Shown here one piece after another: positions 10,702-64,000 of a DNA stretch of 64,000 bases. The notes under the pieces were generated by a model that saw only the letters and a program-made list of their open reading frames with translations, searched no databases and was not told the origin of the DNA. The translations under genes were made by a program, and so were the position numbers. The first letter of the stretch is position 1. Every line of letters begins with the position of its first letter. Source of the DNA: Phoebastria nigripes (Eukaryota > Chordata > Aves > Procellariiformes > Diomedeidae); the NCBI GenBank assembly GCA_035582835.1, contig JAYKAV010000955.1, positions 481,327-545,326 on the forward strand, in the 5' to 3' direction.

Positions 10702-12450
10702 GGCGGAGGCGAACCGGCGGGGCGGGCGAGGAGCGGCGAGCTGCAGCCCAGGCGGCCTGAGCGAGTGTGCGTGAGTGTGAGTGTGCGGGTGTGTAAGTGC
10801 GTGCGTCTGCGCCAGGCGGCGGCAGGCGAAGGGGCGGGGGCGCCCCGGGCACGCGTGGGTGGGAGCGTCTCCCGTGGGCGCCCCCGGGGCGCGCTCCGCC
10901 GAGCTGCCGCGGTCGCTCCCCGCAGGCACTGCGCCGCCGGCCGCTGCTCCCCGCCTGGGACGGGGCGGGCGGCGCCGCGGGGGCCGGGGGAGGTGCCCCG
11001 CCGAGCCGGGCAACGGCCGCGGCGGCTGCTGTGAAGGGTCCCCCCGCACCCTGCACCGAAGGGGCGGGGGGCGGCGCTCGGGGCAGACCCGAGCCCCAGG
11101 GGCAGCCTGCGTGGGGGCGGCAGCTGCCTCGGGGGTGAAGGCGAGCGAGATGCCTTGGGCCGCCGCCGCCTCACCGACGGCCCCGCGGAACGACGGCCCG
11201 GCGGCCCCTGCGGCGGCAGCCCGGCGGGCCGGGGAGCGGGGGGCCGAGCCCCCCCGGCGCCGCCGAGCGCTGAGCGGAGGGGAAGGGTGCTTTTTCAGGC
11301 CTTTGCTGGGGCGGCCGCGGTGGTGCCCCAAGGGGAGGGCTGGGACACCGGTCCCTGGGGCTACGGGGAACCGTCCCCAATCCCGTGAGCTGCAAAACAC
11401 CGAGAAACCTGCCCACCCCTCACCGCCTGCGCCGCAGCACCCCCGCGGCTGCGAGCAGGGGACTCCCGTGCGGCGGCGCCGAGGCCGGAACAGCCCCTGC
11501 CGTAGGCGGCGAGCAGCGGGGTAGTCCCGGGGCGGGGAAGGGACAGCCCTCCCGAGCCCCCGCCGCGCCCCCGGCCCGGCCCTGCCCACAGCGACGGGCG
11601 GGGGCTCCGTCGGGCCGGGCCGCCGCGGGGAAGGCGCTGGTGGAGGGGCNCGTGTGGGGCGGGGGCGGCTGCCGCTTCCCCCTCCTGCTCCCGGGCTGGG
11701 CAAAGGGGTCCCGGCTGCGCTCCCGCGGAGGTGGCGGGAGGAGCCCTGCGCGGCGGCGCGGTTGCCTGGGGGCGGCCCCTGGCTCCCGCGCCTGCCTACC
11801 CCGGCATCTCTCCGGGCATCCCCGGGCCGCTCCTAGGGTCTCCCCCGGGGCTGGGGGCCCAGCGGAGCCGCCCTCCCCGCTCCAGCCCCGTGGGGGGCAG
11901 CAGGTCTAGGAGGCGAGACTGGAAGAGGAGGAAAACAACCGCTCCCCTTCCCTCCCCGACGTTGTTTCTGAAGGCAACCAAACCTCCCCCTTCCACCCAG
12001 CCGGTTACCCGCGGGAGCACGGAGCCCGACCTTGCCGTGGCTGCCTCTCCTCCCGCACAGGAGAGATTTCAGGCCCTAACCCTAGGAGGGAGGTAGGCAG
12101 GCGAGACCATGCCAGGCCAGCATTTGGCCCTGCCGAGANCACTGGTCACCCAGGGCCCCCACTGCTCCTTGCAGCTAGGCCCTGGGGGCTCCCAGGCTGT
12201 GTTCGGCAGAGGGCATCTCCCTCCGCTTTCTATGTGCACCCACACGGTGACTAGGACTGTCCCCCCACTGAAATCTCAGGGAATCGTCTTGATGTTTTTC
12301 AACACTGCCCTGGTGAGAAAGCAAAAGAAAACCAGCCCAGGCATCTATGAAATTACAGGTCTGTTCCAGTTTCCAGATCACATNGGCTTTAAGGAAACGT
12401 AGACGATAACTCAGGCTTTCCACGGTGAGAGGCTGCTGTGAGCTCTTCCC
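10702..12450. other. GAD2 upstream region, intergenic
   Basis: The GC-rich DNA upstream of GAD2. Long open frames in all directions here come from scarcity of stop codons in CG-rich DNA and match nothing I recognise. The composition changes sharply to AT-rich near 12,450, which I take as the rough boundary with the MYO3A 3' end. Confidence 0.7.
10761..10808. repeat. Imperfect (GT)-rich repeat in the GAD2 5' UTR/promoter
   Basis: Imperfect alternation of GTGT, GAGT and GCGT units 60-107 nt upstream of the GAD2 ATG. On the transcribed strand it reads as CA-rich. It may lie in the 5' UTR and may vary in length between individuals. Confidence 0.8.
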
Positions 12451-12540
12451 CGCCTTGCTCACTCATGCCCCAGTCCACAGTGTTTTGTCAGTTCTGGGTG
12501 TAATTCAGACACAGCCAACCGTATCACTGCTTTGTGCATT

Positions 12541-12546
12541 TTTATT
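12541..12546 (-). terminator. MYO3A: Best candidate polyadenylation signal for MYO3A
   Basis: AATAAA on the minus strand, followed about 25-35 nt downstream by a GT-rich stretch (GGTTGGCTGTGTCTG), the expected layout of a poly(A) site. It would give a 3' UTR of about 1.3 kb and sits close to the switch into GC-rich GAD2 upstream DNA. Confidence 0.5.
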
Positions 12547-12973
12547 TACTTTACCGTTTTAATAATACATGAGAAAGCAACTTCAAAACTGATGTGAAAA
12601 TTTAAACAATTTATCGCAAATTTTACACTGCAGCAAATTTTAATCCAATGCACAGCCTTATAACTAGTTACAGATCAGGAAGCAATGGTTACCTGTCTCT
12701 GGGGAAAGGGCCAAGTGTGTGGGGGGAACAGACAAAAACCCAACCCCTGTGGCTCGCTGCTGCCGCCGATCGTAGTATTTAAGAGAGCTAAGCAAGGGAG
12801 CAGGATCAGGCCTTTATACCAGCATCATGAAATTTGCCTTCTCTTGCTTTGCAGCTGGGAACATGCAATTATGAATCCTGAAAGGAAGCACAGCAATTAT
12901 CTGTGTGGTTTCTGTGAAATAAGGTCTTTTGAATAAAGAATCGGGGAAAATTTTGAACACGGTGGCTATTGCT

Positions 12974-12979
12974 TTTATT
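12974..12979 (-). terminator. MYO3A: Alternative polyadenylation hexamer
   Basis: AATAAA on the minus strand about 0.88 kb after the MYO3A stop. A modest GT/T-rich stretch follows. It is a possible alternative end. Confidence 0.3.
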
Positions 12980-13437
12980 TCCACTTAATTTCTAGTGGAA
13001 CTGATTAAGAATGATCATTACATTTAGGCAGCAATCAATCAGAGAACGTATTTCTATTCCTTCCTGGCACCCCAGAGATTAAGATTCCTAAAAATCTAAT
13101 GCAAAGGAGAACAAAGCAAACACGATTTAAAAGTTCATCACTTAGTCACAAAGCTCAGAGGCAGGGGAGAGGGCTGCATATGCTTCCCATAAATGGACAT
13201 CTTCAACATAAAGATTACACACACAATACTGACCTTTAAAACTGGCTACTAGCTTTACAGTAAAGTCAATAATGAAATAAACTGCCATAGTATGCTATCC
13301 AATTAATCATTTAGATTTGTTTCATTAGAGGGACACTTGCCATACACAGTTCATCCCAAAATTTAGGCATTGTAAACCTAAAATGAGCAGAAATTCCCCT
13401 ACGGTGTTCTTCTAATTTTTTTTTTCCTGTAAAACAA

Positions 13438-13443
13438 TTTATT
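13438..13443 (-). terminator. MYO3A: Alternative polyadenylation hexamer, proximal
   Basis: AATAAA on the minus strand about 0.41 kb after the MYO3A stop. The downstream sequence is A-rich rather than GT-rich, which makes it weaker than the distal site. Confidence 0.3.
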
Positions 13444-13856
13444 AGAAACAATAACTAAGGTTTTCTGAAGGTGCATATGGGAATTTGAAAGCTTAACTCN
13501 GGAACTATAAACTAAATGATCTATTTTAATTGGATGAGACTGATGAAATGCAAAAAAGAAAGAAATATGCAGTGATTTAAGCTGCTTAATGTCGAATAAT
13601 TTTAAGATATAGCAGTGGTATCTGAAAGAAAGCTGATTTTTATATTAGGTTTTTTTAAAGTATATGATATGCGACTGACAGTGTCCCTTTGCAACGGTGT
13701 TGGGCTGTAAACCACAGTAATTCATATTCACATGAACACACACGTTGTAAACTTGAAACATTGGAGATTNAAAAAAAAAAAGGAAGCACATGGTATAAAA
13801 TGATAAAAAAGATTATGCTAATAAAAGCCAAATGGCAGCAGGAACAGCAGCAGCAG

Positions 13857-61646
<47,790 letters not shown>

Positions 61647-64000
61647 CTGAAAAGTATATTAAAAAAGATGCAATACTTAATAGCCAGATAGATTTGTCAC
61701 TTTGGTTTGTATGATGGGCATGTGTGTGTTTCCTGTTGTCTGCCACATGTCCACTACTTTTAGGAATACTGTTCTCAGCAGTTCTTCCTTGTTCTGTACT
61801 CAGCATAGTCTTTCAAGTGTAAGACAACCCAAAAAGGGCAAGACAAACTATAGCCTAATCTCTCTTCCATACTTTTCGACAGGACAGGATTGACATGGAG
61901 TAGGGGAAGGACAAAACAGTGGTGAAAATAATTCTCTTACACAGAAAGAATTCAGACGTTATTTATATCCACCCTTCACTGTGTCTGCAGGCACAACCAT
62001 GTCTAAAAATGTAATACCTAGATCAACAAAAATATTAAAAAATCTGCATCTATGTTTCTTGGATCACGGAAACAAAGGTACTCTAAATAATAGGTCTGCA
62101 ACAGCTCCCACCAACATCATCAGAAAAAGTTTCACTGGGAGAAGAGTGAGACTTCACACCTCTGATTTGACAAAGCACTTCACCCTTCAAAATGTCAGTT
62201 AGGAACTGTGTACTCACCAAAGCACTTTAGTATGGACTTTACTTAAAACATACTTAAATTTCAAATGATTTAGTAGGTTCTGAAGAGGGTTCTGCCTTGA
62301 AAAAGGCTAATATTAGTCTGGACAGTGAAGTGATATATACAGTAAATTATTTTATGACAGTAAAAATTTTACAGTAGATTTTATTTTATGACAAATAAAA
62401 TCACATTTGTGATTAATGAAATAATGCTTTCATTGCAGGTTTGACTTAGATTTGAACTGAATTTTCATCTGAACTGTGAACGTTTATCAGTATACTTGAT
62501 CATCTCTGAGTATTTTCTACTCAGAAATGCTGAGGTGTTCCTGTAAAGCAGACTAGGTTTTAAGCTAGGAATCTGTGATACGATATATTCTGAGGCACGC
62601 GGTAATAGTATATTTTATAAATAGCAGTTTTATAAGTTTTATAGTAGTTTTATAAGAAGCAGTTTTGTAAATTTGATTGGTATTTTATAATGATGGACTT
62701 TTCATAATTGCACAGCATTTTGTCCCTAATATTCAATAGTTTGCTGGTACCATGTCAGGCATCATTTACTCAGATAAAGTCCTTAATTGCTCTAGAATAC
62801 TTGATCTTGTTTTCAACATTTTCAGGAGTTAATCTAGCAGTTAATAAATTAATTATTCCAGTGACAGCAAGACAAACTAGATAAGCTCACTCTAAAAAAT
62901 TATGCTTCGGATAATTGGCACACAGTTTACCTAGGTTTTAAGCAATCACTTTCATTTTAAGCTTAGGGACACAGATGAAATGCAAAGAAATGGATAGCTT
63001 AACTTCTGCCATTATGCTGTACAGTATGTACAGCTGCTGACATTTTTGCGCCCTTTTCCAGTGTGTTTGAAATCTGCCTTGATCTGTCTCATACAGCATG
63101 ATTATTGTTCACCTCAGGCAGTCCTTTCCTATTAGTTTTGCCATGCAGCCTGAAACAAAACTGTGATTTTAAGACAGGGAGTACTGACAGTAGTTACTAT
63201 TAAAGCCTGCCAGTCAGTTAAAAACAAATTTCAAAGAAATAAAGCCTTGTTTAGGTCTCAGTTTTAACTGGAGTGGAGAAAATATTCTGTCCAAGGTTTT
63301 CTGCTAATAAAACATGGAACATGGTTATATAGAACCTCCTCTGTGCACTGGGATGAGTGTCAAAGCTTAAGGCTGCATTACTAAAAAGTGAACTTAGAAA
63401 AGCAACTCATTGTCTTACAGTATCTTCTTCTCACTGAAAATAAATTGTCTCTGCACGTGTATTCTATATCAGAACCTCAGTGGGGGAAGAGGACTTCTCT
63501 GTTCCTTCACTCTTGCAAACACAGCCTCAGACAGGCTAGTTCACCGTGTGGAGAATGTAAGACAGGCTAACATGGATGAGGCTCACATGTAACCACAGTT
63601 AGATTGCCTGTGGTACTCAACCTGCTTCTGAAACTGTGGGGGTTCTACAGGTAGATAATTCTTCACATATTCAGCTCATGGTGGCTTGCTGAGTTAATCA
63701 AGTGAAGATCCATGCTAGAATTGCACAATGCGGCCAGTGACCTAGTTCTAACTGGATCTTCAATATGTAAGGAAGGTCGTCTCTTTTGGATGATCAGGAT
63801 TATTGTTTCCATCCATCCAAGTAAACAAAAGAACCAGGAACAAAAACAGACTTGCTGCTTTTCATGGTATAAATTAGGACTTATCAAGGTCTCTGGTGCT
63901 GTTACAAAACTGCTATCAGTGCTGAACTGTGCATATCCTTCCATGCTGCTTCTGGAAAGGTGAAAGTGCAGGCGTGAAAGGATGTGATAGTACAGGTGTG
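61647..64000 (-). other. MYO3A intron, partial
   Basis: 2.35 kb of intron running to the right edge. I searched for the preceding motor exon (expected to end like CFKVIGFTME) and did not find it. AT-rich short-period duplications occur near 62,615-62,665. No other element is recognised. Confidence 0.7.

Larger units (their letters stand above)
9780..12080. promoter_or_regulatory. GAD2: CpG island over GAD2 promoter and exons 1-3
   Basis: DNA from about 9,780 to 12,080 is very rich in G, C and CG dinucleotides, with long C and G runs; AT-rich DNA flanks it on both sides. It spans the GAD2 start codon (10701), exons 1-3 and about 1.4 kb upstream. This is the usual promoter type for vertebrate GAD genes. 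I see no convincing TATA box close upstream of the start, so several start sites are likely. The exact transcription start cannot be set from sequence. Confidence 0.85.
12520..13856 (-). other. MYO3A: Probable MYO3A 3' untranslated region
   Basis: An AT-rich stretch directly after the MYO3A stop codon, read on the minus strand, with no further conserved coding sequence. It contains three AATAAA hexamers (listed separately), so the 3' UTR may be about 0.4, 0.9 or 1.3 kb. A run of CTG units follows the stop codon immediately. Confidence 0.6.

Noticed and set aside
9967..11034. A 355-codon plus-strand open frame across GAD2 exons 1-3
   Set aside because: It is a shadow frame in a CpG island, low-complexity in Arg, Pro, Ala and Gly, with no recognisable domain.
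10441..11703. A 420-codon minus-strand open frame over GAD2 exon 1 and upstream DNA
   Set aside because: It contains true exon 1 in the same frame, but the rest is CG-rich promoter DNA with few stop codons, open in several frames at once. Homology places the start at 10701.
12071..12082. Two telomere-like CCCTAA units
   Set aside because: Only two units inside GC-rich DNA; far too short for an interstitial telomeric array.
63115..63151. A short minus-strand segment between TTTCAG and GTGAAC upstream of the first MYO3A exon
   Set aside because: Its translation (ending LPE) does not resemble the expected motor sequence before ELGSVYS, so it is probably a chance splice-like pair.

Overview
The window looks like nuclear DNA from a bird. 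It carries two vertebrate genes split into many small exons, both read from the minus strand. An old CR1 LINE copy ends in the ATTCTATG-type tail typical of birds and other sauropsids, and overall repeat density is low. The species cannot be named from the sequence. Isolated N bases show a draft or consensus assembly. Every coding call rests on reading minus-strand translations against remembered vertebrate orthologues and on checking that GT/AG splice sites and codon phases join exon to exon; no search was run.

Left part (1-10,701): the 5' portion of GAD2, which encodes glutamate decarboxylase 65 (GABA synthesis). Six exons at 10701-10626, 10367-10308, 10137-9988, 8831-8598, 3650-3560 and 2710-2598 join in one frame to give residues 1-241 plus one base. 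The rest, including the PLP-binding lysine, lies beyond the left edge. A strong CpG island (about 9.8-12.1 kb) covers exons 1-3 and the presumed promoter.

Middle (10,702-13,856): a short intergenic stretch of about 3.2 kb. The half next to GAD2 is extremely GC-rich. The half next to MYO3A is AT-rich, holds AATAAA signals in the minus orientation, and is best read as the MYO3A 3' UTR.

Right part (13,857-64,000): the 3' two thirds of MYO3A, an unconventional class III myosin of hair-cell stereocilia and photoreceptors. Nineteen exons, all with GT/AG boundaries and matching phases, give a continuous frame of 1,075 residues. It runs from the middle of the motor, through the relay/switch II, actin-binding and converter segments, several IQ motifs and the acidic tail, to the conserved C-terminal actin-binding motif. 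The kinase domain and N-terminal half of the motor lie beyond the right edge.

The order MYO3A then GAD2 on the same strand matches human chromosome 10p12, so this is conserved vertebrate synteny. The two genes have no known functional link (hair-cell/photoreceptor actin protrusions versus GABAergic neurons and islets). The large introns hold simple repeats, one CR1 copy, and likely fossils of MIR-like or tRNA-derived SINEs. I found no undescribed system. The most useful leads are a possible 42-nt in-frame cassette exon in myosin loop 2, a frame-neutral 87-nt exon that adds an IQ motif relative to the mammalian protein I remember, and an unusually IQ-rich tail.
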